A stretch of 38,154 nucleotides of DNA, from NCBI GenBank assembly GCA_900315395.1, contig OMZC01000125.1, forward strand, positions 1 through 38,154, read 5' to 3'. This DNA comes from an uncultured Gammaproteobacteria bacterium (GTDB lineage: Bacteria > Pseudomonadota > Gammaproteobacteria > Enterobacterales > Succinivibrionaceae). How positions within the stretch are numbered: position 1 is the first letter of the stretch; each line of letters opens with the position of its first letter. A program made the translations under genes and the position numbers. Under the pieces are notes generated by a model. The model made no database searches and was not told the DNA's origin. It saw only the letters and a program-made list of their open reading frames with translations. This document shows, one piece after another, positions 14,825 through 23,391 of the stretch.

Positions 14825-15116
14825 TTAAGTAGTACTTAGGTTCCATGCCTCTGTCAGGTATATCATTAGTTCTAATAACCTCAATGAGGTACAGTTCAGG
14901 ACTTAAAAAATCAAGAAAGAGCCCTACATTGTTTTGAGTGTATTTTGAACCAAGTCTTGCTGTTTTTTGTCCATCAAAGGCAAATGATCCTGTTATCCAT
15001 TCGCCATGTTCTCTTACATTAGAAAATACTCCATTACCAGCAAAGCAAGACTGGTGAAGCGAAAAGACTGCTAAAGAGATAAGAGTGAACTTTTTTACTA
15101 ACTTTGAGAGCTTCAT
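14595..15116 (-). CDS. Secreted protein of unknown function, possibly IalB-like
   Basis: A 173-residue protein with a signal peptide (basic head, hydrophobic core, SCFAG cleavage region at ~26). The mature part is beta-rich with two cysteines in AKCAEDDTLHECFVPQ, possibly a disulfide. It ends with a strand pair VSFKIGDFDLYFSLYGFSKAFYRA, which recalls the C-terminus of invasion-associated locus B (IalB) family proteins. That link is tentative. This is the intact version of the gene whose partial copy lies at 7863-8053 and 12680-12725. It is periplasmic or secreted; function unknown. Confidence 0.75.
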   Translation of the reverse strand: MKLSKLVKKFTLISLAVFSLHQSCFAGNGVFSNVREHGEWITGSFAFDGQKTARLGSKYTQNNVGLFLDFLSPELYLIEVIRTNDIPDRGMEPKYYLTDMTIAVDNKYSISFEAKCAEDDTLHECFVPQSKNDELIRQFKKGNEVSFKIGDFDLYFSLYGFSKAFYRASRLVK

Positions 15117-15236
15117 AGAGGAACCTTAATTGCAATATCTATGATTTTTAATGCTCAGAGTAAAAAAGACAAGAGTTACAGAAAGAGTATGAGAGTTATC
15201 TCAATAAAGAAGAGTTTTTTTAATGATAAAAATAAT

Positions 15237-15267
15237 AAACCTGCCAATCTGTAAGAAGGGCAGGTTT
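15237..15267 (-). terminator. Terminator of the dicarboxylate/amino-acid symporter gene
   Basis: Stem AAACCTGCC (15237-15245) and GGCAGGTTT (15259-15267), 13-nt loop. On the minus strand it is followed by ATTATTTTTATC. It lies 24 nt past the stop. Confidence 0.78.
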
Positions 15268-15291
15268 AATGCTTTGTCTAGTTAAGACTTA

Positions 15292-16575
15292 TTATTCCTG
15301 AATCTCAGGTAACTTATCTTTAACTTCCTTGTTTACGATGTTTGCTACGCAAGAATCTGACCAAACATTTAATGCAGTTTCAATCATATCGATTACAGCG
15401 TATACAGGAAGAATGATACCCATTAGAGCTACTGGAACGTTCATTGATGATACTAATGAAAGTGTTAAGAAGTAGCAACCCATTGGAACACCAGCGTTAC
15501 CAACAGCCGCGAAGGTAGCGATAAAGATCCAAGCGATGATAGTACCAAAACCAATATCAATACCAGCGTTCTGTAACAGATAAACTGAAGTGATCAGAAT
15601 GAATGCCGCGCAACCGTTCATGTTGATGGTGGTGCAGATTGGTAGAACGAAACGAGAAACTCTCTTGTCTACCTTTAAGTTATCTTCAGCTGAAGCGATA
15701 GTAACTGGTAGAGTACCTGCTGATGACTTTGAGAATAAAGCTACAGCTAAAGCTGGTAACATACCACGAGCAATCTTTAATGGGTTTAAACCTCTTATCA
15801 GTAAGATTGCAGGTAAGATGATGAACATCTGAATTAAGTTAGAACCGATAACAGCACCGAAGTATGATGCAATACCACCGATAATTACGCCAGCCTCTAA
15901 CTGAGCAACTAACTGAGCTGTGAATGCTAAGATACCGATAGGTAAGATTCTAATTAACCAGTGAATTAGAACGAATAACAGATCCTGGAAACCGATGATG
16001 AAGTTTACAAGAGTGTGTTTAGTATCTGACTCAGGTAATGAAGCGATACCAAGACCGAATGCTGCTGCAACTAATAAGATTGACAGAACGTTACCTGCAA
16101 CAAATGGTTGTAATAAGTTGTTAGGAATGATGTTCTGAATGTGCTGTAAGTATGATAAAGACTCATACTGTGATACAGCAGCTGCTGCAGATTCACTTGG
16201 ATTGGTTACGTTAGCAGGAGCAATGTAAGTAAATAGAATTGCACCAACTAATGCAGCTAAGATTGTGGTTAATAAGGTATAGAAAATGGTGTGACCGAAA
16301 ATAGTACCACCTTTAGAACCTTTTGATAACTTAGCTAAGGTAGAGATCAAGCTTACTGCAATTACAGGTACAGCAACGAAGCTGAATAACCTTGTGAATA
16401 CAGTTGCAATGAAGTTGAAGATATCATTTAAGGTTTCATTTCCAAGATAACCTAAAATAGCACCAATAATCAGTGCACCGATGTAAAGAACGGCAGTAAT
16501 GATTCTGCTCTTCTTACTAATTGAGGCATAGGCAGTGCTTGTTGCCTCATTGATTCTCTGTGAATTCTCTGACAT
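15292..16575 (-). CDS. Dicarboxylate/amino acid:cation symporter (DAACS family)
   Basis: A 427-residue inner-membrane transporter with about eight hydrophobic segments. Family motifs are present: the serine-rich re-entrant loop SKSSAGTLPVTIA (hairpin 1), NMNGCAAF in TM7 (NMDGTA in most members), AAVGNAGVPMG (hairpin 2) and DMIETALNVWSDSC in TM8. It would take up glutamate, aspartate, a C4-dicarboxylate or a neutral amino acid with Na+ or H+. The NMNG change at the cation-site Asp (D to N) is also seen in some subfamilies and makes the exact substrate and ion uncertain. The gene follows cysK on the same strand but is separated by a strong hairpin. Confidence 0.92.
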   Translation of the reverse strand: MSENSQRINEATSTAYASISKKSRIITAVLYIGALIIGAILGYLGNETLNDIFNFIATVFTRLFSFVAVPVIAVSLISTLAKLSKGSKGGTIFGHTIFYTLLTTILAALVGAILFTYIAPANVTNPSESAAAAVSQYESLSYLQHIQNIIPNNLLQPFVAGNVLSILLVAAAFGLGIASLPESDTKHTLVNFIIGFQDLLFVLIHWLIRILPIGILAFTAQLVAQLEAGVIIGGIASYFGAVIGSNLIQMFIILPAILLIRGLNPLKIARGMLPALAVALFSKSSAGTLPVTIASAEDNLKVDKRVSRFVLPICTTINMNGCAAFILITSVYLLQNAGIDIGFGTIIAWIFIATFAAVGNAGVPMGCYFLTLSLVSSMNVPVALMGIILPVYAVIDMIETALNVWSDSCVANIVNKEVKDKLPEIQE

Positions 16576-16606
16576 AAATCATCCTATTGTTAACGTTATA
16601 TTCTTT

Positions 16607-16638
16607 GATGCCGTGTGGGTAATTAACCCACCGGCATC
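16607..16638. terminator. Strong hairpin between cysK and the symporter gene
   Basis: A 13-bp stem with one bulge: GATGCCG-t-GTGGGT (16607-16620) against ACCCAC-CGGCATC (16626-16638), loop AATTA. It starts 13 nt past the cysK stop. The minus-strand 3' flank is not T-rich, so it may act as an attenuator or mRNA 3' stabiliser as well as a terminator. Confidence 0.65.
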
Positions 16639-16651
16639 TTTATTATTAAAA

Positions 16652-17584
16652 TTAGTCCTGATGATATAAAGCTGTTGATAAGTATCTATCACCGTTATCA
16701 GGTAAGATCACCACGATGGTTTTACCTTCGTTCTCAGGACGCTGTGCTAATTGTAAAGCACCTGTTAGGGCTGCACCTGAGGAAATACCGATGAATAGAC
16801 CTTCATTCTGAGCTAATAGACGGCCATTGTTAAAAGCATCCTCATCTTTAACACCAATGATCTCATCTACAACTGACTTGTCGTAAACACCTGGAATGAA
16901 ACCAGCTGAGATACCCTGGATCTTGTGAGGACCTGGCTTACCACCTGATAGAACAGGGGAAGCTGCTGCTTCTACAGCTACAACTTTAATATCTTTATTC
17001 TTTTCTTTTAAGAATTTACCTGTACCTGATACTGTACCACCAGAACCTACTGCTGATACAAAAATGTCTACCTTACCTTCGGTATCTTGGTAAATCTCAG
17101 GACCTGTTGTCTCATAGTGAGCTTTTGAGTTTGCCTGATTTTCAAACTGCTGTGGAATAAAGGTATTTGATGATGCCTTTGCTAATTCCTGAGCTTTCTC
17201 AATAGCACCTTTCATACCTTTAGCGCCTTCGGTTAAAACTAAGTTTGCGCCGTATGCTTTTAAGATGTTGCGTCTTTCAACTGACATGGTCTCAGGTAAA
17301 ACTAGAGTAACTGACAGACCAAAAGCTGCACCTACTAAAGCTAAACCAATACCGGTGTTACCTGATGTTGGTTCAATGATCTTAGTGTCTTTATTGATTT
17401 TGCCTGAATCTAAAGCATCTTTAATCATGTAATAAGCTGCTCTATCTTTTACAGAGCCTGATGGATTCATAGCTTCGAACTTAGCTAAGATCTTTGCTTT
17501 TAAATTTAGCTTTTTCTCAAGATTGGATAATTCAACTAATGGGGTATTACCGATTAGCTCAACTACTGACTTATATACTGCCAT
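16652..17584 (-). CDS. cysK: Cysteine synthase A (O-acetylserine sulfhydrylase)
   Basis: A 310-residue PLP enzyme of normal length. The PLP lysine K46 lies in NPSGSVKDR. The phosphate- and substrate-binding loops are EPTSGNTGIGLA and GSGGTVSGTG, and GISSGAA is present near the C-terminus. It joins O-acetylserine and sulfide to give cysteine. CysK rather than CysM is suggested by the length and the GPHKIQGISAGF segment, the usual CysK form. It is divergent from the exonuclease gene, with a 409-bp control region between. No cysE is nearby. Confidence 0.95.
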   Translation of the reverse strand: MAVYKSVVELIGNTPLVELSNLEKKLNLKAKILAKFEAMNPSGSVKDRAAYYMIKDALDSGKINKDTKIIEPTSGNTGIGLALVGAAFGLSVTLVLPETMSVERRNILKAYGANLVLTEGAKGMKGAIEKAQELAKASSNTFIPQQFENQANSKAHYETTGPEIYQDTEGKVDIFVSAVGSGGTVSGTGKFLKEKNKDIKVVAVEAAASPVLSGGKPGPHKIQGISAGFIPGVYDKSVVDEIIGVKDEDAFNNGRLLAQNEGLFIGISSGAALTGALQLAQRPENEGKTIVVILPDNGDRYLSTALYHQD

Positions 17585-17993
17585 ATGTGCTACTCCAAAT
17601 TTACCTATTTGAATCTATAAATTTAAATCTTTAAGATGTTTAATCTTTTATCAATGTCTATATGAAAACATATATAAATCAAAAACAAAATACCTAAATT
17701 TAGGTGTCATTAATGTTTGCACCAATAGTGAACATTTTTAATAAAAAACTCTTTTAAAATCAATTAACTATAAAACATAGTAATTTACTATGTAATTTAA
17801 TAAAAATTAAATTCCTATATGAATACTAGGTAATTAACCAAAAATTATAAATATATTAAATTATCGTAAAAACACAATATATAAAATATTAGCTATGTAA
17901 GCTAATTCTGTGTATAATGTTGTATTACGTTGTTTTTCACTTTTATGCAAAATATCGTAAAATTAGCTAAGTTTAATTTATTGAGTTTTATAT
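17585..17993. promoter_or_regulatory. AT-rich divergent control region with three dyads
   Basis: The 409-bp gap between cysK and the exonuclease gene has no convincing ORF. It holds ACCTAAATTTAGGT (17692-17705, perfect 14-bp palindrome), AATGTT/AACATT arms (17712-17717 and 17731-17736), and ACATAGTA-att-TACTATGT (17775-17793, perfect 8-bp arms). These are candidate operators, the first two closer to cysK. No binding protein can be named from sequence. Confidence 0.5.
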
Positions 17994-18902
17994 ATGGCAA
18001 ACGAAGATCTATTCCCGCTCAGCATGATAGACAATATCAGAGCACATCCTGAAAATTACCGTCTTTTAGAGAAGATCCCTCTTACTATTGAAGGTGTAGA
18101 TACTCATTTTCCAATAAAACTTAATGAACCTGTTCAGGGTGAGAAGTTATATTCAGTAGTGTTTCTAGATACTGAAACTACTGGTATGGATCCTTCTAAA
18201 AACAAGATCATTGAATTAGGTATGGTAAAGGCAACTTTCTCATTAGAGAGAAAGCTGTTAATCTCTGTAGATCGCTACTATGATGAGTTTGAAGATCCTC
18301 AAGAGCCTATTCCTCCTGAGATTGTAGCTTTAACCCATATTACCGATGAGATGGTAGCAGGCAGATGCTTTGATGATGAAATGGTTGCTAACTTCTTATC
18401 TGGTCGTCCTTTAATCGTAGCTCACAATGCTGCCTTTGATAGACCATTCTTTGAAAAGAGATTTTCAACCTTAACCAATCTTTCATGGGCATGCTCATTA
18501 AAAGAGGTTCCATGGAAAGCCTTAGGTTTCCCTGGAGCTAAGTTAGAATATCTAAATACATTCTTAGGCTATTTCTATGAAGCTCACAGAGCGTATGTAG
18601 ACTGTTTAGCTCTACTTTGGGTAATGTATGTAAGAAGTGATGCTTTTGGCGCATTAGTTAAGAGTGCCTTAACTCCAAGCATTAAAGTAATCATTCAGGG
18701 TAATACCTTTAGCATCAATCAGGATCTGAAAAGACTTGAGTTCAGATTTGAACCTAATACTAAATCGTGGGTTCGTTTTGTCTCAGATAAAGAACAAGCT
18801 GATAAATTAAAATCAACACTTGAGACTACCTATAAAGAAGGTGCTGTTAATTTTTCAGTTGAATTTAAAGAATTCAACGCCAAGACCCGATATAAACGAT
18901 AA
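17994..18902 (+). CDS. DEDDh 3'-5' exonuclease (DnaQ-like)
   Basis: A 302-residue protein. The exonuclease domain spans ~54-215: Exo I VVFLDTETTG (D59, E61), then a HITDEM segment, Exo II LIVAHNAAFDRPFF and Exo III with AHRAYVDC. This matches the epsilon-like DEDDh superfamily that removes nucleotides from DNA or RNA 3' ends. An N-terminal ~50-residue region (LFPLSMIDNIRAHPENYRLL) and a C-terminal ~85-residue domain are not part of the catalytic fold. It is smaller than typical DnaQ context would suggest and not next to rnhA, so I do not call it dnaQ. It is probably an accessory repair exonuclease. Confidence 0.88.
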   Translation: MANEDLFPLSMIDNIRAHPENYRLLEKIPLTIEGVDTHFPIKLNEPVQGEKLYSVVFLDTETTGMDPSKNKIIELGMVKATFSLERKLLISVDRYYDEFEDPQEPIPPEIVALTHITDEMVAGRCFDDEMVANFLSGRPLIVAHNAAFDRPFFEKRFSTLTNLSWACSLKEVPWKALGFPGAKLEYLNTFLGYFYEAHRAYVDCLALLWVMYVRSDAFGALVKSALTPSIKVIIQGNTFSINQDLKRLEFRFEPNTKSWVRFVSDKEQADKLKSTLETTYKEGAVNFSVEFKEFNAKTRYKR

Positions 18903-18966
18903 TTGCTTTTTTAGTAATTTATAACAATAGATTTACAAAGATTATTTTGACATTGAGGTTAGCTAT

Positions 18967-19410
18967 ATGAACAATCTTGTAAAGAAGGGAACATCCTTTT
19001 TAAAAGAATTCCAGAACTTTGCTGTAAAAGGTAATGTAATGGACATGGCAATCGGTGTGGTTATCGGTACTGCATTTGGCAAAATCGTGTCATCTTTAGT
19101 TGCTGATATCATCATGCCAGTAATCGGTCTTTTTGTAGGTAGCATTGATTTAAAAGATCTTGCATTTACTTTAAAAGATAAGACTGATGATGCTCCTGGT
19201 ATCGTTCTAACTTATGGTGTGTTCTTACAGAACGTCTTAGACTTTATCATCGTAGCTTTTGCAATCTTTATCTGCATTAAGATCATCATCAATTTAAAGC
19301 ACAAAGTCTTAAAGGATGAGTCAGATGAGAATGCAGCTGCACCAGAGCCAGAGAATATTGTGTTATTAAGAGAAATTCGTGATCTCTTAAAAGAGAAGAA
19401 TCAGAAGTAA
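18967..19410 (+). CDS. mscL: Large-conductance mechanosensitive channel MscL
   Basis: A 147-residue protein. It has the N-terminal amphipathic helix ([20 protein letters not shown]), TM1 with the pore-lining [18 protein letters not shown], a periplasmic loop, TM2 ([20 protein letters not shown]) and a C-terminal helical bundle ([13 protein letters not shown]). These are diagnostic for MscL. It forms a homopentameric pressure-release channel in the inner membrane. A strong terminator follows directly, and GAGGTT just upstream of the ATG is a likely ribosome-binding site. Confidence 0.97.
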   Translation: MNNLVKKGTSFLKEFQNFAVKGNVMDMAIGVVIGTAFGKIVSSLVADIIMPVIGLFVGSIDLKDLAFTLKDKTDDAPGIVLTYGVFLQNVLDFIIVAFAIFICIKIIINLKHKVLKDESDENAAAPEPENIVLLREIRDLLKEKNQK

Positions 19411-19425
19411 ATTTTGATGGTTCTC

Positions 19426-19463
19426 AAGAGCTCAGAATCATAAAAGATCCTGAGCTCTTTTTA
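19426..19463 (+). terminator. Terminator of mscL
   Basis: A perfect 10-bp stem, AAGAGCTCAG (19426-19435) and CTGAGCTCTT (19450-19459), followed by TTTTAT. Confidence 0.9.
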
Positions 19464-19581
19464 TATGTGCTGAATGAGTTCTTGTTTATGTGCGCTAGAA
19501 GAACTCCTATGTGGAGCTTACTACCTTTTTGATTTTATCGAACTCTAATTACATACGTACAAATACATCAGCACAAATTAA

Positions 19582-19607
19582 AAAGCTCAGATTTTACTCT
19601 GAGCTTT
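19582..19607 (-). terminator. Terminator of the SpoIIE-like gene
   Basis: A perfect 10-bp stem, AAAGCTCAGA (19582-19591) and TCTGAGCTTT (19598-19607), 6-nt loop. The minus-strand 3' side reads TTTTTAATTT. It is 22 nt beyond the stop. Confidence 0.88.
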
Positions 19608-19628
19608 CTTAAACGAGCTTACTTTAGC

Positions 19629-21566
19629 TTAGTCATCAAACTCTTTGTTTATAGCGTTCTTCTTGATGACGATACCGCAGACATCTAAGTCATTATCAGC
19701 ATCTTCACTAAATTCTTTGCTGTCCTTATAAAGAGCAATTAACTGATCATAAGCGCTCTTCTCGCCGTTCTTTTCAGAGATTTCAATTACTCTTTCAAGA
19801 CCAAAGTGCTCTTTATCCTTGTTGATAACATCTTTGATGCCAGCACCAGCAAAAATCATACTGTCTAGATAAGTAAATTTGCCTTTTGAGTTTACATAGC
19901 TGATTAACTTATCTGAGCATAATTCTAACTGAGTCTCAATAGGTTCAACAGACTGACCTTTATGCTCGTGTACAACGATAGGTGATCTCAAACCTGCCTG
20001 TGAGAAAATAAAATTACCAGTGTACTCGCTTAAGATCATGGCAAAAATTGAGATGGTAAAGTTCTCACGTTTCTTTTGCATCAGGATGTGATTTAAGTCA
20101 GTAATAGTCTCGCCAGGTAGCTTATTGTCCTCTGTAAATGACTTTCTAATAAAGCTTGTGCACAGGGTAATAGCATTTGTTGCTGCAATACCACTCTTAG
20201 AACAAGCACCAAAGACAATACCGATGTTATCTTTATCTACTCTAAAGACATCATAGAAATCTGATGGTTTCTTCTTAGATGGCATAATGAAAGATGCTAT
20301 ATCCAAGAACTTAGATGCTGGCATATCAGAACCATCTGGCATTAGATCTTTATGTACATCACTTACCATGGTGTAGATTGCATTTTCGGTAGCTTCAAGA
20401 GTTTCTTTCTTGGCTTTATCTTCAATTTCCTGTTCTTTAGAAGCTACGTTCTCACAGATAGAACGACCTAAAGAATTTAATGATTCGGTCAGTTTCTTGA
20501 GCCTTACATAGTTCTGCTTGCTAGGATCGATCTTCTCGGTGATTTCATCCATCTTAGCTTTGCCTGAGAGAACATTAGCAGCCATGACATCAACATTGTT
20601 GGTGATAGCATTTAATGAGCTTGAAATCTTTTCTAAAGACTTTAAGAAACCAAAAATTAGCAGTGAAGCTAACAGGGCACTTAGGATTAAGATAATGAAG
20701 TTAAAGTAAACTACCGGCTTGATGATAGTGCCTTTAATAGTTTCAACAACTACATATACATCATAGTCTTTGATGTACTTAATTGTGCAGAGCTTTTCTC
20801 TGTCATCATTATTAGAAAGCTCTGTTTGCAGTTCTTTTACTTTTGCTTCTTTATAGAATGAAGCAGGGATATCTTCCGCTTTGAATTTGTCATCACTAGA
20901 TGCTACAACTTTAAAGCTGTCATCAACCACAGTAATTTTTGAGTTACCGTCTTTTACAATGTCGTTTAAAGAGAGCTTAGAAATAGCATCTTTAAATGAG
21001 AGAGGGGTAAAGATCTGACTAGGCTGTAACTTCTCGGTATAGAGGTAATTCTTGTCATTGACGTTTTCAATCTTATAACCTACAAACTTCTTGCCTTCAG
21101 ATAACTTACACCAGTAGTTATCAAGTTTTACGCCATTTTGTTTTAAAGAATCCTTTACACTATCTTCAAAAGACTTTGGAATATTCAAGATAGCCATACA
21201 GTTATCTGAATCTGGTAATTCAACAGAAGTTTCAAATAACTGATTGGTAGCGTTGGATTGAGCAAAATAGGTGAAAGTAGCGAAGTCTAAAAGATCTTGC
21301 TTGTCGTATGTCTGGTGAAACTTTTCTAAAGCTTCATACTGGACATTAGAAATGCTGTTGATAAAGTTGAGTTTTTCTTTTTCAATATTTGAAGTGGCAT
21401 AGTTCTCTAAGGATGAACTTAAGATGCCTAAAACCTCATCATGATTCTCAAACAGTGTCTTTATCGCATTATCGTATATGGCAGTCTGATTATATAAACA
21501 TAGTGCTGAGGCCAGTACTGTAAAGCCACCAGCTAAAGAAACGATTAATTTATGCTTAAGTTTCAT
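19629..21566 (-). CDS. Membrane sensor with a degenerate SpoIIE/PP2C phosphatase domain
   Basis: I choose ATG 21566 (645 residues), because an AGG lies 7 nt upstream; an upstream TTG at 21593 is less likely. TM1 is at ~6-25 and TM2 at ~283-307, enclosing a ~255-residue periplasmic sensory domain (dCache-like by layout). After a coiled coil (~380-400) comes a SpoIIE/RsbU-like domain: PSDFYDVF (434-441), GIVFGACSKSGIAA (~450-463), LNHILMQ...FTISIFAMI, and SQAGLRSPI. Active members have GDVSGKG and SDG; here the two metal-binding aspartates read GACSKSG and AGAG, so catalysis is probably lost. It is transcribed alone; no anti-sigma partner is nearby. Confidence 0.82.
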   Translation of the reverse strand: MKLKHKLIVSLAGGFTVLASALCLYNQTAIYDNAIKTLFENHDEVLGILSSSLENYATSNIEKEKLNFINSISNVQYEALEKFHQTYDKQDLLDFATFTYFAQSNATNQLFETSVELPDSDNCMAILNIPKSFEDSVKDSLKQNGVKLDNYWCKLSEGKKFVGYKIENVNDKNYLYTEKLQPSQIFTPLSFKDAISKLSLNDIVKDGNSKITVVDDSFKVVASSDDKFKAEDIPASFYKEAKVKELQTELSNNDDREKLCTIKYIKDYDVYVVVETIKGTIIKPVVYFNFIILILSALLASLLIFGFLKSLEKISSSLNAITNNVDVMAANVLSGKAKMDEITEKIDPSKQNYVRLKKLTESLNSLGRSICENVASKEQEIEDKAKKETLEATENAIYTMVSDVHKDLMPDGSDMPASKFLDIASFIMPSKKKPSDFYDVFRVDKDNIGIVFGACSKSGIAATNAITLCTSFIRKSFTEDNKLPGETITDLNHILMQKKRENFTISIFAMILSEYTGNFIFSQAGLRSPIVVHEHKGQSVEPIETQLELCSDKLISYVNSKGKFTYLDSMIFAGAGIKDVINKDKEHFGLERVIEISEKNGEKSAYDQLIALYKDSKEFSEDADNDLDVCGIVIKKNAINKEFDD

Positions 21567-22084
21567 AGTTGACCTATGTGTATTTATTTGCAAGCAAATG
21601 TTTGATGTAATTCAATCAACACTCAGCTGGGTAAATTAAGAGTCAATAAAACATCAATATTTATAATATTCTGTTCTTAGCAAAAGCCGTGCCGCATTGT
21701 TAACTATAGTTAACTTTTGCCAAAGTAGGCTGCTAAAGTTTGCTATAACCAAATTTTTCTAAAGGCAAAAAATAGCACCATAAACAGAGTTTTTAATTGT
21801 ATCTTTTATAGAATGAATTATAGCTGTAAATTGCTACTAGATTAAAGATTTAAAAAGACTTTTTTTGTTTTTGTGTGATAGGTTTAGTTAATTTTTGAAT
21901 TTTATGTTGGTCTTCACAGATCATAGTCAATTCTCTATTGTTCTCTACCGTATGTTTTCAGTGCTTTGTATGTTTAAACAAAGAACTATGGGAACTTTAG
22001 TAAGAGAATTAGGTCTAATTTTTTGGAAATTTAGCCTTTATGGAATAAAATATCGTCACAATAAAACTTAAGCAAAATACAGTT
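21567..22084. promoter_or_regulatory. 518-bp divergent intergenic region with a large dyad
   Basis: No ORF is supported. The clearest feature is GTTAACTATAGTTAAC (21699-21714), a perfect 16-bp palindrome, partly enclosed by GCAAAAG (21680-21686) and CTTTTGC (21714-21720). It lies ~130 bp upstream of the SpoIIE-like gene and ~370 bp upstream of rnt, so it is a candidate operator for the former. Confidence 0.5.
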
Positions 22085-22825
22085 ATGGAAGATATATCTA
22101 ATAAATTAACCATCAAAGACAGATTCAGAGGTTTCTTACCTGTTGTTGTTGATGTAGAAACAGCTGGTTTAGATCCTAAAAAGAGTGCTTTGATTGAAGT
22201 TGCGATGATGACAGTAAAGATTGATGAAAAAGGTCAATTCGTACCCGACGAGATTTACAGCGCTAATATCAGACCTTTTGAAGGCTCTGAGATTTGTCAA
22301 AAGAATATTGATTTTTTACATATTGATCCTTTTGATGAAAGCAGAAATTTGGTGACAGAGTCTGATGCTTTGTTACCAATGTTCAAAGCTATTAAGAAAA
22401 AGCTAAAAGAACAGGGCTGTAAGAGGGCAATTTTAGTAGGTCATAATGCACATTTTGACCACTCATTTATCTTTGCAGCAATAGATAGATTGAAGGTGGC
22501 TTCTAAATCACCATTTCATCCATTCTCTGTTATCGATACAGCTTCTTTATCCATGCTGGTTTTAGGTCAGAGTGTGCTGCAAAAAGCTTGTTATGCAGCT
22601 AAGGTTGATTTTGATCAGAACTGTGCTCATGGTGCTGCCTATGACACTTTAAAAGAGACAGAATTATTCTGCGCAATCTTAAACAGGTTTACTAAATTCT
22701 GTGGTATGCCAGAGCCTGTTGATATTGAGATTGATTACAATAACTCAAAGAGCAAAGAAAGCTCAGAGAGTAGTGCAAACAATCAGGATGCAAAGTCTGA
22801 CAGTTCTGATAACAGTGGCAACTAG
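22085..22825 (+). CDS. rnt: Ribonuclease T
   Basis: A 246-residue DEDDh exoribonuclease. It has RFRGFLPVVVDVETAG at the N-terminus (catalytic D23 and E25), LVGHNAHFDHSF (Exo II), PFHPFSVIDTASLSMLVLGQ and HGAAYDTLKETELFC (Exo III), closely following the RNase T layout. The enzyme trims the 3' ends of tRNA and other stable RNAs. It is ~30 residues longer than E. coli RNase T because of a serine/aspartate/asparagine-rich tail after residue ~217 that is not part of the fold. No ribosome-binding site is obvious before ATG 22085, but alignment with the family start supports it. Confidence 0.93.
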   Translation: MEDISNKLTIKDRFRGFLPVVVDVETAGLDPKKSALIEVAMMTVKIDEKGQFVPDEIYSANIRPFEGSEICQKNIDFLHIDPFDESRNLVTESDALLPMFKAIKKKLKEQGCKRAILVGHNAHFDHSFIFAAIDRLKVASKSPFHPFSVIDTASLSMLVLGQSVLQKACYAAKVDFDQNCAHGAAYDTLKETELFCAILNRFTKFCGMPEPVDIEIDYNNSKSKESSESSANNQDAKSDSSDNSGN

Positions 22826-22859
22826 CATTGAGTTACAGGTAGTATTAGAAGATTATTTG

Positions 22860-23309
22860 ATGAAATTTCTAAGATACTTTTATTTAATTGCAACAGCTTT
22901 TGTTTTAAGCAGTTTTGCTTTGGTATGTGGAGCTAATGAAAGTGCTGCGAATGAATGTGCAGCAAATGAATTCGCTACAAATGAAAAAGGGCATCCGCTT
23001 ACACCAGAGCATATGCCAAAGCCTGCACCACCTAACACTATAGCTGGTCTTAAAAAAGCTGCAAAAGCAGGGGATTATGCCTTATTAAGAGGACAGTTTG
23101 TCAGAAAGTTTGAAGATGATATCTTTGAATTTGCAGATGAATCTAAAAAGGCAATCTTTGTAACTTTTGAAGGTGTAAAGGTGCCATCAGATCTTAGCTT
23201 TGGTTATGAGTATTTCTTATGGGGACAGGTACTAGAAAACGACAAGTCTACAGTGTTGCAGGCTTTGTTTTTGTCTCCTAAGATGTTCACAAAAGAACAC
23301 AACTACTAG
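22860..23309 (+). CDS. Periplasmic YgiW/YdeI-type OB-fold protein
   Basis: Start ATG 22860 gives 149 residues with a signal peptide (MKFLRYFYLIATAFVLSSFALVCGA). The mature part begins with a run of ANE-containing repeats (ANESAANECAANEFATNE), then a small OB-fold domain: AAKAGDYALLRGQFVRKF...DIFEFADESKKAIFVTFEG, and a final FLWGQVLENDKSTVLQALFLSP. This resembles the BOF/YgiW family of stress-tolerance proteins. It begins 35 nt after rnt and could share its transcript. The family is inferred by pattern only. Confidence 0.72.
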   Translation: MKFLRYFYLIATAFVLSSFALVCGANESAANECAANEFATNEKGHPLTPEHMPKPAPPNTIAGLKKAAKAGDYALLRGQFVRKFEDDIFEFADESKKAIFVTFEGVKVPSDLSFGYEYFLWGQVLENDKSTVLQALFLSPKMFTKEHNY

Positions 23310-23391
23310 TTTTGATGCCTTTTAAAGAAAAGGCATTTAGAAAAGTTTTTACGTAAAGTTTTAGATAAGAACTCATAGAAAAGGAGTTTAT

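Noticed and set aside
15292..16575. Naming the symporter dctA or gltP
   Set aside because: The TM7 motif reads NMNG instead of NMDG and no neighbours indicate substrate, so a specific symbol is not supported.
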